Origin: Solibacillus sp. R5-41
GTDB lineage: Bacteria; Bacillota; Bacilli; Bacillales_A; Planococcaceae
Direction: 5' to 3'
Length of the DNA: 64,000 nucleotides
NCBI RefSeq assembly: GCF_002736105.1
Contig: NZ_CP024123.1
Span: forward strand, 1,604,001-1,668,000
Shown: one piece after another, positions 63,770 through 64,000 of the stretch
Numbering within the stretch: the first letter of the stretch is position 1
Layout of the letters: every line of letters starts with the position of its first letter
The notes under the pieces: generated by a model
Told to the model about the DNA's origin: nothing
What the model saw: the letters and a program-made list of their open reading frames with translations, nothing else
Database searches by the model: none
Position numbers and translations under genes: made by a program

Positions 63770-64000
63770 ATGACAAATGCTTACGATGAATATATGAGAC
63801 AAGTAACGCAACCTATGCGTGATGAGCTGGAAAATGCCGGTTTTACACAATTAACAACTGCAGATAGTGTGCATGAGTTTATGGCGGAAACGAAAGGAAC
63901 TTCTTTAGTTGTTATCAACTCGGTATGTGGATGTGCAGCGGGCTTAGCTCGTCCAGCAGCTCGTGAAGCGGTTGCTGAAATAAAGCCTGATCATTTAGTG
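63770..64000 (+). CDS. Bacilliredoxin BrxA/BrxB family protein (3' truncated by window)
   Basis: The first 77 residues of a YphP/YqiW-type thioredoxin-fold protein: MTNAYDEYMRQVTQPMRDEL, AGFTQLTTADSVHEFMAETK, VINSVCGCAAGLARPAAREA. The CGC motif is the active site that removes bacillithiol from oxidised proteins. The usual full length is about 145 residues. An overlapping ATG at 63763 is out of frame. Bacillithiol use fits a Bacillales host. Confidence 0.92.
   Translation, partial: MTNAYDEYMRQVTQPMRDELENAGFTQLTTADSVHEFMAETKGTSLVVINSVCGCAAGLARPAAREAVAEIKPDHLV

Noticed and set aside
1-64000. tRNA, rRNA, complete insertion sequences or prophage
   Set aside because: None recognised on either strand; only a ruined serine recombinase and short inverted-repeat elements were seen.

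Overview
The window looks like chromosomal DNA of a low-GC, endospore-forming member of the Bacillales, most likely a Lysinibacillus/Solibacillus-type Planococcaceae. The grounds are the AT-rich composition, GGAGG-type ribosome binding sites, a sphaericolysin-like cholesterol-dependent cytolysin, Spo0E-like and DUF4183 proteins, a Bacillus-type Ku/LigD pair, a SigV/RsiV pair and a bacilliredoxin. Assignments rest on motifs read by eye; no database search was run.

Layout. 1-3.5 kb: 3' part of a ferric-siderophore ABC operon (ATPase, lipoprotein, two permeases). 3.7-10.2 kb: metal homeostasis block with a CopZ-like protein plus a small siroheme-reductase-like protein, a CDF zinc/cobalt exporter with its ArsR/CzrA-type repressor, two CsoR paralogues, CopZ and CopA. 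I see four CsoR-like operators and two CzrA-like operators, so the block looks like two wired regulons. 10.4-18.7 kb: kdpED diverging from kdpFABC (high-affinity potassium uptake); kdpF is a 29-codon gene. 19.2-22.3 kb: a DUF2252 gene, small genes and gene remnants.

22.3-26.5 kb: a two-gene minus-strand unit whose first gene encodes a very long Asp-Ala-(Thr/Ser) hexapeptide-repeat protein with an N-terminal CX2C-X10-CX2C zinc ribbon and a unique C-terminal domain. It is broken by five identical one-base deletions; restoring them gives one reading frame of about 1,251 residues. 26.5-33.7 kb: a graveyard of decayed duplicated genes among intact AraC/GyrI-like, DinB-like and GNAT genes, ending in a ruined serine recombinase.

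33.8-47.8 kb: the most unusual region. About twenty copies of a short imperfect palindrome (arms around AACTAA...TTAGTT, asymmetric centre around CGGGGCAG), all in one orientation, separate mostly single genes that all lie on the plus strand. Cargo includes membrane DUFs, an AlkD-like repair protein, GNATs, an aminoglycoside phosphotransferase-like kinase, an SRPBCC protein and a cholesterol-dependent cytolysin. Several palindromes are preceded by a terminator-like hairpin of their own. This resembles a gene-cassette array but the sites are not canonical integron attC sites, and no integrase is present in the window.

48-64 kb: MerR/GyrI-like regulator, a lipoprotein agmatine-deiminase-like enzyme, sigV-rsiV, a VanY-type carboxypeptidase, DUF4183 and other beta-rich proteins that may be spore-surface components, a VOC protein, several pseudogenes, a Spo0E-like gene, divergent ku and ligD (NHEJ), and the start of a bacilliredoxin gene. 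Recurrent single-base frameshifts in this window may be genuine decay or uncorrected sequencing errors.
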